Of a stretch of DNA of 64,000 nucleotides, positions 15,463-24,460 are shown piece after piece (position 1 is the first letter of the stretch; each line of letters starts with the position of its first letter). Origin of the DNA: Streptomyces sp. NBC_01481 (GTDB lineage: Bacteria > Actinomycetota > Actinomycetes > Streptomycetales > Streptomycetaceae); the NCBI RefSeq assembly GCF_026339995.1, contig NZ_JAPEPT010000001.1:248001-312000 (forward strand). Direction: 5' to 3'. A program made the translations under genes and the position numbers. Under the pieces are notes generated by a model. It saw only the letters and a list, made by a program, of their open reading frames with translations. It ran no database searches and had not been told where the DNA came from.

Positions 15463-16517
15463 GGATGTACGAAGTCGACGTGCCGCGTCGCGAAGCCGGT
15501 CCCGCGCAGACCTTCGCCGTCCTGCTCGCCCTGCTCCCGTTCCTGCTGTTCCCCCTGGCACCCCGCGCCGCCGCGGCCGACGCGCAACCCGAGGTCAAGC
15601 TCTCCCGGCAACAGGCGGGCGCGGGCGGGGACATCACCGTCAGCGGCAGCGGATGGCGGCCGAACACCCTGCTGATGATGCTCATCTGCGGGCAGGCCGC
15701 GCCCGGTAAAGGCGTCATCGGCGGCACCAACGCCTGCGCCAACGCCGACGGCCGCGCCGTCACCACCGACACCAAGGGCGCCTTCAGCAAGAAGATGCCG
15801 GTCGCCGAGCCGCCCAAACCCTGCCCCTGCGTGGTGCACGTGGCGACGGTCACCGGTGAACAGGCCCTCGTGGACGCCCCGTTCGTCGTCGCGGGCCACC
15901 CCACCGCCCCGCTGCCCGGGCCCACCGGCGGCGGAAGGCTCGCCGTGCTCGCCGCCACCCGGCTCGAAGGCGACTCCGGCATCCTCGTCTTCTTCGGAGC
16001 CCCGCCGTCCCGCCGGCTCGAATTCACCGTCGGCAACCTGGGTTCCGAGCCGGTGAAGGACCCCGTCTTCCAGATCGGCACCGCGCACGGCGTCTTCGCC
16101 CCGCAATGGGAGGAGCAGCAGTGGCGCGGCACCATCGCGCCCGGCCAGAAGGTACTGGTCAAGCTGCCCGTCCAGCTCTCCGCCGGAGCGCACGGCGACT
16201 ACCAGATCTCGGTCAAGTACGGCACGAAGGTGCTCGCCGAACAGCCGTGGGGCGTGGGCCGTCCCTGGGGCGTGACGATCTTCTGGATCCTGCTCGCCGT
16301 GGTCGTGCCCGCCGCCGTCTTCCGTATCGGCATGGCGGTCGTCGACCGCGTCCGCCCCCGCGCCCACAGCAATGGCCGCCACCGCACCGTACGGCTGCGC
16401 CGCAGGCCACCGGACCCCGGGCCGAGGAGCACCACGACCACCACGGCGGCTCTGCCGTGGTTCACACCTGACTCCGCACCGTCAGACAACCGGTCCACGA
16501 CGAAGGGACATTCGTGA
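15459..16517 (+). CDS. Secreted single-pass membrane protein, Ig-like
   Basis: The 352-residue protein has a late hydrophobic signal (about 18-38, ending PRAAAADA). A beta domain with EVKLSRQQAGAGGDITVSGS resembles the neocarzinostatin-like or Ig-like start of other actinobacterial envelope proteins. A Cys-rich loop holds PKPCPCVVHV. A second beta domain (about 155-255) precedes a membrane helix (about 268-290) and a long basic Pro/Thr tail. Start and stop overlap both neighbours (ATGA and GTGA), so stoichiometric synthesis with the other operon proteins is likely. No family can be named with confidence. Confidence 0.7.
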   Translation: MRMYEVDVPRREAGPAQTFAVLLALLPFLLFPLAPRAAAADAQPEVKLSRQQAGAGGDITVSGSGWRPNTLLMMLICGQAAPGKGVIGGTNACANADGRAVTTDTKGAFSKKMPVAEPPKPCPCVVHVATVTGEQALVDAPFVVAGHPTAPLPGPTGGGRLAVLAATRLEGDSGILVFFGAPPSRRLEFTVGNLGSEPVKDPVFQIGTAHGVFAPQWEEQQWRGTIAPGQKVLVKLPVQLSAGAHGDYQISVKYGTKVLAEQPWGVGRPWGVTIFWILLAVVVPAAVFRIGMAVVDRVRPRAHSNGRHRTVRLRRRPPDPGPRSTTTTTAALPWFTPDSAPSDNRSTTKGHS

Positions 16518-17857
16518 GCACGCAACGGAGGATGAGCGCGGCCGGGGTCGCGCTGATGCTCGGCGGCGCGGGGATCCTGCTGGCCGCAAGCCCCGCCCAG
16601 GCAGCCGAGGTCGCCTACAAGACGGAGTGCATCCCACCACCCATCTCGGGGCTGCCACCCGTGCAGGGCACGACGAAGGTGCAGATAACCGCGCCCGCCG
16701 AGGCGAAGGTCGGCGACGAGGTCGAAGTGGTGTGGAAGTTCGTCGAGGCGGCCTCGAAGAACCCCGACATCCTCGACCTGGAGAAGGACACGGTGAAGCC
16801 GACGGGCACGCTGAAGGCGGCCGGGGCGCAGACCGTGAACATCGCGATGGAGGGGCCGCGTTCGAACCCGCCGATCCCCAAGAACAGCCCGATGAAGCTG
16901 TCCGACATGAAGGGCAAGATCAAGCTGACCACGGCGGGCGAGGTCACGCTGACGCCGGACGCGTACAACATCAACGTCTCCAAGCCGATGTCGACCGACA
17001 CCAAGTGCACGCCGAAGGAGACGGTCAAGGCGGCGGCGACGATCAAGGTGACGGACGGCGGGGGCGGTACGACGGGCGGCACGACGAGCGGCGGGTCGAC
17101 CTCGGGCGGAACCACGTCGGGCGGCACCACGAACGGCGGCTCGACTACCGGCGGTTCGACCTCAGGTGGATCCACCTCCGGCGGGGGCGGCGGCCAGACC
17201 GACTTCCCCGGCAAGGAAGTCACCGTCGCCTTCGCGTGCAAGTCGCCGGGACCGGCGAGCATCAACTCCAAGGTGACCATCAACGCCAAGAAGAACGGCG
17301 GCAGTTACGACCTGGTCGTCAAGACGGCCAAGGGCGTCATGAACAGCCCGGCGGCGCTCCCCGCGGGCGCACTCAAGCCCTCCATGGCGGTCCTTCTCGG
17401 CGGAGCCGACAAGGGCACCGTCCCGGTCACCGGCCCCGCCAACCCCGACCCCCTGGAACAGGGCAAACCGGTCGACCTGCCCGACATGACCGGCACCTAC
17501 AAGCCGGGCGCCAACGGCAAGTCCACACTCAGCCCCGGCACCCTGACGATCGACGTCACCCTGGGCGGCCAGAAGATCAGCATCCCGTGCACGGTCAAGG
17601 GCACGGCGGAGGCCTCCCTCGAACTCGACACGTCGGCCCAGGCGGGCGGCGCGTCGGGCAGCTCCAGCAACGGCAGCGGCAGCTCGGGTGGGGGCGCATC
17701 GAGCGGCGGCACGAGCACGAGCGGCGGCCTGGCCCAGACGGGCTCCGACAACGACGGCGCCCTGCGCGCCCTGGCCCTGGTCGCGGGCACGGTGATCCTG
17801 CTGGGCGGCGCGGTCTTCACGTTCACCCCGTGGCACAGGCTGCGCGGTACGCGATAG
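16514..17857 (+). CDS. Secreted two-repeat surface protein with LAQTG sorting signal
   Basis: The 447-residue protein has a signal peptide (1-30, ending SPAQAA), a first beta domain (about 31-175), a flexible Gly/Ser/Thr linker of GGTTSGG-type repeats (about 178-232), a second beta domain (about 233-375) and another Ser/Gly linker. LAQTG at residues 406-410 is followed by a hydrophobic segment and a basic tail. LAxTG is the motif expected for class E sortases of Streptomyces. Both domains are related to that of the protein at 13891, so the operon holds an internal duplication. The GTG start overlaps the previous stop. The strong stem-loop at 17877 closes the operon. Confidence 0.8.
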   Translation: MSTQRRMSAAGVALMLGGAGILLAASPAQAAEVAYKTECIPPPISGLPPVQGTTKVQITAPAEAKVGDEVEVVWKFVEAASKNPDILDLEKDTVKPTGTLKAAGAQTVNIAMEGPRSNPPIPKNSPMKLSDMKGKIKLTTAGEVTLTPDAYNINVSKPMSTDTKCTPKETVKAAATIKVTDGGGGTTGGTTSGGSTSGGTTSGGTTNGGSTTGGSTSGGSTSGGGGGQTDFPGKEVTVAFACKSPGPASINSKVTINAKKNGGSYDLVVKTAKGVMNSPAALPAGALKPSMAVLLGGADKGTVPVTGPANPDPLEQGKPVDLPDMTGTYKPGANGKSTLSPGTLTIDVTLGGQKISIPCTVKGTAEASLELDTSAQAGGASGSSSNGSGSSGGGASSGGTSTSGGLAQTGSDNDGALRALALVAGTVILLGGAVFTFTPWHRLRGTR

Positions 17858-17876
17858 ACCGGCTCGGCACGGCGAA

Positions 17877-17908
17877 GGGCCGCCGCACCGAACCCGGTGC
17901 GGCGGCCC
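17877..17908. terminator. Bidirectional stem-loop terminator
   Basis: A perfect 13-bp stem (GGGCCGCCGCACC with GGTGCGGCGGCCC) and a 6-base loop lie between the convergent surface-protein and transporter genes, so it can serve both. Confidence 0.85.
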
Positions 17909-17931
17909 CTGCTCTACGCGTACGAGCTACG

Positions 17932-19440
17932 TCAGTGGACGTCGCCCATCAGCGTCTTGACCTTCTTGCGGTACATGAAGATCGCAATACCGGCCGCGAC
18001 GGCGAGCAGCGCCTGCATGGCGATGATCGAGGTCCCGTTGAGGTCGACGCCCGCGAGGGAGAGCAGACCAGTGGTGCAGTCACCTGCGGTGACGGCGAGG
18101 AACCACACACCCATCATCTGGCTGGCGTACTTCTGCGGCGCCATCTTCGTCGTGACCGAGAGGCCGACCGGGGACAGGCACAGCTCGGCGATGGTCTGGA
18201 TCATGTAGATCGAGACCAGCCACATCGGGCTCACCTTGCCGTCTGCGGCCATACCCATCGGCACGATGAAGACGAAGAACGAGGCGCCCACGACGACCAG
18301 GCCCATCGCGAACTTCACGATGGTGCTGGGCTCCTGGTTCCTACGGGCCAGCCACAGCCACAGCCAGGCGAAGACCGGGGCCAGCGCCATGACGAACAGC
18401 GGATTCAGCGACTGGTACCAGGTGGCCGAGAAGTCGAAGCCGAACAAGGTGCCCGCTGTCTTGCTGTCCGCGAACAGCGACAGGGTGGAGCCACCCTGGT
18501 CGTAGATCATCCAGAAGACCGCGGCCGCGACGAAGAACCAGATGTAGCCGCTCATCTTCGACTGCTCGGCGGTGCTGAGGTCCTTGTCGCGCTTGATGCG
18601 GACCAGCACGGCAATCGGGATGATCAGGCCCGCCAGGGTCAGCGGGACGAGGGCCCAGTTCAGCGTGTACGCACCCAGGGCGACAACAGCGCCGTAGAAG
18701 ACGGCGATGACGGCGACGACGGCGACGACCTTGGTGAGAACAGCCCTGCGCTCATCGGCGGACAGCGGGTTGGGGACGACGCTGCTCTTCTCGCTCAGGT
18801 GGCGCGTACCGATCAGCAGTTGGGCCAGGCCCAGCGCCATGCCTACGGCGGCGAGGGCGAATCCGAGGTGCCAGTTGTACTCCTTGCCGACCGTGCCGAT
18901 GATCAGCGGGGCGGCAAAGGCGCCGAGGTTGATGCCCATGTAGAAGATCGTGAAGCCACCGTCACGGCGCGGGTCGTCCGGGCCGTCGTAGAGGTGACCC
19001 ACCATCGTGGAGATGTTGGCCTTCAGCAGACCGGAGCCGACGGCGACGAGCACGAGACCGGCGAAGAACATCGCCTGGCCGGGGACGGCCAGCGACAGGT
19101 GGCCCGCCATGATCACGAAGCCGGCGACGGTGACGGTCTTGCGAGCGCCCCATACGCGGTCACCGAACCAACCGCCCGGCATGGCCATCAGGTAGACCAT
19201 CGAGACGTAGACGGAGTAGATCGCCGTGGCCGTGGCCCCGGTCATCGCGAGGCCGCCGCCCTGGCTGCCGGTTGCCGCGTCGGCACCACCGGAGACCAGG
19301 TAGTACACGAGAAGGGCGCGCATGCCGTAGTAGGAGAAGCGCTCCCACATCTCGGTCATGAAGAGTGTGGCCAGGCCGCGGGGGTGGCCGATGAAGGTCT
19401 TCTCGGAGACAACCGAGTCCTTCGTCAGGCTGGACGCCAT
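17932..19440 (-). CDS. POT/PTR2-family proton-dependent oligopeptide transporter
   Basis: The 502-residue protein has about 12-14 transmembrane helices. The family signature is present in ERFSYYGMRALLVYYL near residue 35 (the ExxER-type proton-coupling region reads TEMWERF) and in GGFTIFYMGINLGAFAAP near residue 160, the PTR2 motif. It imports di- or tripeptides with protons. The ATG at 19440 has AAGG about 8 bases upstream; an open frame to 19632 has no better start. It stands alone, flanked by a terminator and a 466-base gap. Peptide uptake beside a two-component system and a dipeptidase is suggestive but not proof of a joint role. Confidence 0.92.
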   Translation of the reverse strand: MASSLTKDSVVSEKTFIGHPRGLATLFMTEMWERFSYYGMRALLVYYLVSGGADAATGSQGGGLAMTGATATAIYSVYVSMVYLMAMPGGWFGDRVWGARKTVTVAGFVIMAGHLSLAVPGQAMFFAGLVLVAVGSGLLKANISTMVGHLYDGPDDPRRDGGFTIFYMGINLGAFAAPLIIGTVGKEYNWHLGFALAAVGMALGLAQLLIGTRHLSEKSSVVPNPLSADERRAVLTKVVAVVAVIAVFYGAVVALGAYTLNWALVPLTLAGLIIPIAVLVRIKRDKDLSTAEQSKMSGYIWFFVAAAVFWMIYDQGGSTLSLFADSKTAGTLFGFDFSATWYQSLNPLFVMALAPVFAWLWLWLARRNQEPSTIVKFAMGLVVVGASFFVFIVPMGMAADGKVSPMWLVSIYMIQTIAELCLSPVGLSVTTKMAPQKYASQMMGVWFLAVTAGDCTTGLLSLAGVDLNGTSIIAMQALLAVAAGIAIFMYRKKVKTLMGDVH

Positions 19441-19906
19441 GGATCGATCCTTGCTAGCTCGGGACGCGGCGCTTCGTGAGCGGTACGCGCCCGGTGGGGG
19501 GCGGCCGGCACCGGCAAGGGAGGTGTCCCACCCCACGCCTTGGGGGCTCACTCCGCGGAAGGCGAAGACGGGGGACAGTCCGCACCGGGATCCACGCCCC
19601 GCGCGCTGTGTCGCGCTCGGGGCCCGGCCCACAGGTCATTCACTGTCTCGAGGCCGGCAACCCAACCTCGCGCAGCAAAGAGACCCTTGACCGGTCTGGC
19701 AGGCCAAAGGTCCCGTGTCGTGCTACAGGCGTCATGCCACCTTACGACACGACACGGCAGCATATGGAAGGACTTGAGAGATGGATCACAGGCATACCTG
19801 GAACCGGGGGCCCTGAATCGAAGGTCGTCATCATGATTGCATCCTTAACCCGCAGGTCTTGCCGATCACGCAACGACGCGTACGTCACGCGGACTACCAT
19901 CACCCC
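19441..19906. other. Intergenic gap between transporter and response regulator
   Basis: These 466 bases hold the promoters of two divergent genes. No convincing ORF, RNA gene or terminator is seen. The only distinct site is TACCAT at 19895-19900, six bases before the response-regulator ATG. Confidence 0.5.
19895..19906 (+). promoter_or_regulatory. Candidate -10 for a leaderless response-regulator mRNA
   Basis: TACCAT matches TANNNT and lies 6 bases before the ATG. There is no Shine-Dalgarno-like sequence between them, the arrangement seen for leaderless transcripts in Streptomyces. No good -35 is visible. Confidence 0.4.
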
Positions 19907-20584
19907 ATGACCCGTGTACTGCTCGCCGAGGACGACGCTTCCATCTCGGAGCCGCTGGCCCGCGCCCTGCGCCGGGAGGGTTACGAGGTCGAGGTCCGCG
20001 AGGACGGTCCGACGGCGCTGGACGCCGGACTGGCAGGCGGTGTCGACCTCGTCGTGCTCGACCTGGGGCTGCCCGGCATGGACGGCCTGGAGGTCGCGAG
20101 ACGACTGCGCGCCGAGGGCCACACGGTGCCGATCCTGGTGCTGACGGCCCGTGCGGACGAGGTCGACACCGTGGTCGGCCTGGACGCCGGCGCCGACGAC
20201 TACGTCACCAAGCCGTTCCGCCTCGCCGAACTGCTCGCCCGAGTCCGGGCCCTGCTGCGCCGCGGCGCCTCTGAACCCTCTCCCGCGCCGTCGACGCACG
20301 GCGTGCGGATCGACGTCGAGTCGCACCGCGCCTGGATGGGCGACGAGGAACTGCAGCTCACGGCGAAGGAGTTCGACCTGCTGCGCGTCCTGGTCCGGGA
20401 CGCGGGCCGGGTGGTCACGCGCGACCAGCTGATGCGCGAGGTCTGGGACACGACGTGGTGGTCCTCGACGAAGACGCTGGACATGCACATCTCCTGGCTG
20501 CGCAAGAAACTGGGCGACGACGCGGCGAACCCGAGGTACATCGCGACGGTGCGGGGTGTGGGTTTCCGCTTCGAAAAGAGCTGA
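19907..20584 (+). CDS. OmpR/PhoB-family response regulator
   Basis: The 225-residue protein has a receiver domain (1-120) with acidic pair Asp9/Asp10, phospho-acceptor Asp52 in VLDLGLPGMDG, the conserved Thr in LVLTARADE and the Lys in VTKPF. A winged-helix DNA-binding domain (about 130-225) ends in TLDMHISWLRKKLGDD and ATVRGVGFRFEKS. It is followed 174 bases later by a histidine kinase, its likely partner. The ATG at 19907 is chosen because the receiver fold begins with TRVLLAEDD directly after it. Targets are unknown; by position it would correspond to the SCO3063-type regulator of S. coelicolor (recollection). Confidence 0.92.
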   Translation: MTRVLLAEDDASISEPLARALRREGYEVEVREDGPTALDAGLAGGVDLVVLDLGLPGMDGLEVARRLRAEGHTVPILVLTARADEVDTVVGLDAGADDYVTKPFRLAELLARVRALLRRGASEPSPAPSTHGVRIDVESHRAWMGDEELQLTAKEFDLLRVLVRDAGRVVTRDQLMREVWDTTWWSSTKTLDMHISWLRKKLGDDAANPRYIATVRGVGFRFEKS

Positions 20585-20758
20585 GCCCCCCGGGACGGCC
20601 CCCCGCGCTCACACCGTTCCGGTGGGGAGTGACCCTGTCCGGGCCGGCCCTCCGGGTTCGCCCGCGAAGCCACCCACCGGGCAGCAACCTCCAACGCCCC
20701 TGGCCCACGGCAGCCACGACCCCTGGAAACGACCAAACGGACACCGCCGGAGAGCACC

Positions 20759-22024
20759 ATGCGACGACGACTCATCACCTCAACCCTCGCCGTCGTCCTC
20801 GTCGTCATCGCCGTCTTCGGTGTCTCCCTCGTCCTCGTCGAGACCCGCACCATCTCCAGCAGCGCCCAGGAAAGCGTCGACTCCGAGGCCCTCCGCCTCG
20901 TCAGCATCGTCGACAGCCGGCTCATCGGCGGTGAGCCCGTAAACCCCGACATCCTCTCCGAGCAGAGCGGTGCCAAGCGGTACGCCCTCATCACGATCCC
21001 CGGCCGCGAGCCGATCGAGATCGGCGAGCGCCCCACCGGCAGCGTCATCCGCGGGGTCGCGCACGGTGAGCGCAACGAGAGCGTCACCGTCGAGGAGTCC
21101 CGCTCGTCCGTGACGCGCGAGGTCGGGCGGACCTTGTTGATCATCGCCGGGGTCGCGCTGCTCGCCGTCGTCGCCGCCGTGCTGCTCGCCGTACGCCAGG
21201 CGAACCGCCTCGGCTCCCCGCTCACCGATCTCGCCGAGACCGCCGAGCGCCTCGGCTCCGGCGACCCGCGCCCCCGGCACAAGCGCTACGGCGTCCCCGA
21301 GCTGGACCGCGTCGCTGATGTCCTCGACTCCAGTGCCGAGCGCATCGCGCGCATGCTCACCGCCGAGCGCCGGCTCGCCGCGGACGCCTCGCATCAGCTC
21401 CGTACGCCGCTGACCGCGCTCTCCATGCGGCTGGAGGAGATCACCCTCACCGACGACCCGGACACCGTGAAGGAGGAGGCGAGCATCGCGCTCGCGCAGG
21501 TGGAGCGGCTCACCGACGTCGTGGACCGGCTGCTCACGAACTCCCGCGACCCCCGCACCGGCTCCGCCGTCGTCTTCGACCTCGACGAGGTGGTCAAGCA
21601 GCAGCTGGAGGAGTGGCGCCCGGCCTACCGCAGTGCGGGCCGCGCCATCGTCTGCTCGGGAAAGCAGGGCATGCAGGCCGTCGGCACCCCGGGCGCGGTC
21701 GCCCAGGTGCTTGCCGCACTGATCGAGAACTCGCTCATGCACGGAGGCGGAACGGTCGCGCTGCGGACCCGTGTCACGGGAAACCAGGCCGTGGTCGAGG
21801 TGACCGACGAGGGCCCGGGCGTCCCGGCCGACCTCGGCGCGCGGATCTTCGAGCGGACCATCAGCGGCCGCAATTCCACCGGCATCGGACTGGCCGTGGC
21901 CCGCGATCTGGCGGAGGCGGACGGTGGCCGGCTGGAGCTGCTCCAGCAGCATCCGCCGGTCTTCGCGCTGTTCCTGAGCCGGGTGGCGCGCAGCCGCAAG
22001 AACGGCCCGCCCACGGTCCGCTGA
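20759..22024 (+). CDS. Two-component sensor histidine kinase
   Basis: The 421-residue protein has two membrane helices (about 6-28 and 124-146) enclosing a roughly 95-residue extracytoplasmic sensor, then HAMP (about 147-200), HisKA with ADASHQLRTPLTAL (phospho-acceptor His212) and a HATPase domain. The N box is ALIENSLMHGGG and the G boxes are DEGPGVP and NSTGIGLAVARDLAEADGG. It pairs with the response regulator upstream. The ATG at 20759 follows GGAGAGCACC. The sensed signal is unknown. Confidence 0.92.
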   Translation: MRRRLITSTLAVVLVVIAVFGVSLVLVETRTISSSAQESVDSEALRLVSIVDSRLIGGEPVNPDILSEQSGAKRYALITIPGREPIEIGERPTGSVIRGVAHGERNESVTVEESRSSVTREVGRTLLIIAGVALLAVVAAVLLAVRQANRLGSPLTDLAETAERLGSGDPRPRHKRYGVPELDRVADVLDSSAERIARMLTAERRLAADASHQLRTPLTALSMRLEEITLTDDPDTVKEEASIALAQVERLTDVVDRLLTNSRDPRTGSAVVFDLDEVVKQQLEEWRPAYRSAGRAIVCSGKQGMQAVGTPGAVAQVLAALIENSLMHGGGTVALRTRVTGNQAVVEVTDEGPGVPADLGARIFERTISGRNSTGIGLAVARDLAEADGGRLELLQQHPPVFALFLSRVARSRKNGPPTVR

Positions 22025-22036
22025 AGCGGACGGCCA

Positions 22037-22119
22037 GACGCTCAGGCCGAGCCCGACGCTCAGCCCAGGCCGCTCGAAGCCCGACGCTCAGCCCAGGACG
22101 CCCGTCGCCAGACGCTCAG
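22037..22119. repeat. Four copies of GACGCTCAG
   Basis: GACGCTCAG starts at 22037, 22055, 22083 and 22111 in the gap between the convergent kinase and GtrA genes; spacings are 18, 28 and 28. The flanks (CCC before, CCCAGG after) are partly conserved in the middle copies. No ordinary stem-loop terminator is seen here, so the array may stand in for one. Confidence 0.6.
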
Positions 22120-22625
22120 CGCCCGACGCGGTCCGGCTCCGGCCGCCGCTGCCCCAGGAACGATTCCGCCGTGTGCACGGCCTCGCGTGCGGGCAGCGCC
22201 CGGAAGACCCAGGTGCGGTAGGACCAGAAGCGGAACAGCGTCGCGAGACCGATGCCGAGGAACTTGAAGATGTTGCTCTGCAGCGGGCTGTCCCAGTCGA
22301 AGCCGTACGTCGCCGCGTACAGAATGCCGTTCTCGATCACCAGGCCGACCACGCTGAACAGCAGAAAGAGCGTGAGCTCCTTGGTGCGCCCGCTCTTGTC
22401 GCGGTCCCGGTAGGTGAAGTACCGAAAGCCCACGTAGTTGAAGGCGATCGCGACGACGGTCGCCAGAATCGACGCCCGCACCACGGGGATCTCGGTGGTG
22501 TGGCGTACGAGGTTGAAGACGGCGAGGTTGACCAGCAGCCCCGCACCGCCCACCGCTCCGAACTTGGCGACTTCGCGGGAGAGCTGATCGAGCTGCCCGC
22601 GCAGCGCACTGCCTCGTTCACTCAT
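22116..22625 (-). CDS. GtrA-family membrane protein
   Basis: The 169-residue protein has four transmembrane helices typical of GtrA, which is thought to move undecaprenyl-linked sugars or to partner glycosyltransferases. The start EVAKFGAVGGAGLLVNLAVF and the middle AIAFNYVGFRYFTYRD match the family pattern. The end SNIFKFLGIGLATLFRFWSYRTWVF carries the conserved aromatic/basic finish. It is divergent from purK across 171 bases and convergent with the sensor kinase. Its partner glycosyltransferase is not obvious nearby. Confidence 0.85.
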   Translation of the reverse strand: MSERGSALRGQLDQLSREVAKFGAVGGAGLLVNLAVFNLVRHTTEIPVVRASILATVVAIAFNYVGFRYFTYRDRDKSGRTKELTLFLLFSVVGLVIENGILYAATYGFDWDSPLQSNIFKFLGIGLATLFRFWSYRTWVFRALPAREAVHTAESFLGQRRPEPDRVGR

Positions 22626-22796
22626 AGTGAGAGTTCAGCCCCATCGTTTCGGCAGCGTCAACGCAGCCATGCTAACCACCCGCTCCCGCCCCCGCCCGGG
22701 GACGTACCCAACCATGTGGCGAGGCTGTGACAAGCCCGACCCCGGCCGGGCGCCGCGGGCGGCAGGGGGCGCCGGGGCGGCGGATACCCTAAGAGG

Positions 22797-23936
22797 GTGA
22801 CGTTCCCGGTAGTCGGCATGGTCGGCGGCGGCCAGCTCGCCCGTATGACCCACGAGGCGGGCATCCCCCTCGGCATCAGATTCAAGCTCCTCAGTGACAC
22901 CCCGCAGGACTCCGCGGCCCAGGTGGTCAGCGATGTCGTCATCGGCGACTATCGCGATCTGGACACGCTGCGTGAGTTCGCGCGGGAGTGCGACGTGCTC
23001 ACGTTCGATCATGAGCATGTCCCGATCGAGCACCTGCGCGCCCTGGAGGCGGACGGCATCCCCGTCCGCCCGGGGCCCGACGCCCTGGTGCACGCGCAGG
23101 ACAAGGGCGTGATGCGCGCGAAGCTCGACGAGCTCGGCGCGCCCTGCCCGCGCCACCGCATCGTCACGGACCCCGCCGATGTGACGGCCTTCGCCGAGGA
23201 GGGCGACGGCTTCCCCGTCATCCTCAAGACCGTGCGCGGCGGCTACGACGGCAAGGGCGTCTGGTTCGTGCGTACGCAGGCCGACGCCGAGGCCCCCTTC
23301 AAGGCGGGCGTCCCCGTCCTCGCCGAGGAGAAGGTCGACTTCACCCGCGAGCTGGCGGCGAACATCGTCCGCTCCCCGCACGGCCAGGCCGTCGCCTATC
23401 CCGTGGTCGAGTCCCGGCAGGTCGACGGCGTCTGCGACACGGTGATCGCACCGGCGCCCGGCCTGGACCCGCAGCTGGCGGGCCAGGCACAGGAGCTCGC
23501 CCTGCGGATCGCCGCCGCGCTCGGCGTCGTCGGCCATCTCGCGGTCGAGCTGTTCGAGACGACCGACGGCCGCATCCTGGTCAACGAGCTGGCGATGCGC
23601 CCGCACAACTCCGGCCACTGGACCCAGGACGGCGCGATCACCTCGCAGTTCGCCAACCATGTCCGCGCGGTGCTCGACCTGCCGCTGGGCGACCCGCGCC
23701 CGCGGGCCAGGTGGACCGTGATGGCCAACGTCCTCGGCGGCGACTACCCGGACATGTACCAGGCGTATCTGCACTGCATGGCCCGCGATCCGCAGCTGAA
23801 GATCCATATGTATGGCAAGGACGTCAAGCCCGGCCGCAAGGTGGGTCACGTCAACACCTACGGCGACGATCTGGACGACGCGCTGGAGCGCGCCCGTCAC
23901 GCAGCCGGCTATCTCAGAGGAACGATCAACGAATGA
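22797..23936 (+). CDS. purK: 5-(carboxyamino)imidazole ribonucleotide synthase
   Basis: The 379-residue ATP-grasp enzyme makes N5-CAIR from AIR, bicarbonate and ATP in purine synthesis. The N-terminal nucleotide-type fold begins [14 protein letters not shown]. The central domain has [18 protein letters not shown] (the ATP-grasp lysine and glycine loop) and [13 protein letters not shown]. The end holds [18 protein letters not shown], which includes the metal-binding site. The GTG at 22797 has AAGAGG just upstream. Its stop overlaps purE by four bases, so the two are coupled. Confidence 0.95.
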   Translation: MTFPVVGMVGGGQLARMTHEAGIPLGIRFKLLSDTPQDSAAQVVSDVVIGDYRDLDTLREFARECDVLTFDHEHVPIEHLRALEADGIPVRPGPDALVHAQDKGVMRAKLDELGAPCPRHRIVTDPADVTAFAEEGDGFPVILKTVRGGYDGKGVWFVRTQADAEAPFKAGVPVLAEEKVDFTRELAANIVRSPHGQAVAYPVVESRQVDGVCDTVIAPAPGLDPQLAGQAQELALRIAAALGVVGHLAVELFETTDGRILVNELAMRPHNSGHWTQDGAITSQFANHVRAVLDLPLGDPRPRARWTVMANVLGGDYPDMYQAYLHCMARDPQLKIHMYGKDVKPGRKVGHVNTYGDDLDDALERARHAAGYLRGTINE

Positions 23937-24454
23937 GCCCTGTCGTTGGCATTGTCATGGGGTCCGACTCCGACTGGCCCGTCATGGAGGCCGCCGCGCA
24001 GGCCCTGGACGAGTTCGAGATCGAGTACGAGGTCGACGTCGTCTCCGCGCACCGGATGCCGCGCGAAATGATCGCCTACGGAGAGCAGGCCGCCGACCGC
24101 GGCCTCAAGGCGATCATCGCGGGCGCCGGGGGAGCGGCCCATCTTCCGGGCATGCTCGCCTCCGTCACCCCGCTCCCGGTGATCGGCGTCCCCGTACCGC
24201 TGAAGTACCTCGACGGCATGGACTCGCTGCTGTCGATCGTGCAGATGCCCGCGGGTGTGCCCGTCGCCACGGTCTCGGTCGCCGGCGCCCGTAACGCGGG
24301 CCTGCTCGCGGCCCGGATCCTGGCCACGCACGACGATGAACTCCTCGCCCGTATGCGGGAGTTCCAGCAGGAGCTGAACGACCAGGCGACCGAGAAGGGC
24401 AAGCGGCTGCGTACCAAGGTCGCAGGTGCGGATTCCTTCGGCTTCGGGAAGTAA
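23933..24454 (+). CDS. purE: N5-carboxyaminoimidazole ribonucleotide mutase
   Basis: The 173-residue class I PurE converts N5-CAIR to CAIR. Visible motifs are [14 protein letters not shown] (phosphate and ribose binding), SAHRMPREM with the catalytic His, [12 protein letters not shown], and [20 protein letters not shown]. The ATG at 23933 overlaps the purK stop and has GAGG 12 bases upstream. The M19 dipeptidase gene follows after 6 bases and is probably cotranscribed. Confidence 0.97.
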   Translation: MSPVVGIVMGSDSDWPVMEAAAQALDEFEIEYEVDVVSAHRMPREMIAYGEQAADRGLKAIIAGAGGAAHLPGMLASVTPLPVIGVPVPLKYLDGMDSLLSIVQMPAGVPVATVSVAGARNAGLLAARILATHDDELLARMREFQQELNDQATEKGKRLRTKVAGADSFGFGK

Positions 24455-24460
24455 CAGCGC

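Noticed and set aside
17080..17190. Stand-alone DNA repeat
   Set aside because: The repeats encode the Gly/Thr/Ser linker of the LAQTG surface protein and are explained by it.
16372..19479. 1035-codon plus-strand open frame
   Set aside because: It overlaps the LAQTG gene in another frame and the transporter on the opposite strand; the translation is Arg/Gly/His-rich without any domain.
22626..22796. Purine riboswitch upstream of purK
   Set aside because: No aptamer-like arrangement is visible and actinobacterial purK genes are not known for one.
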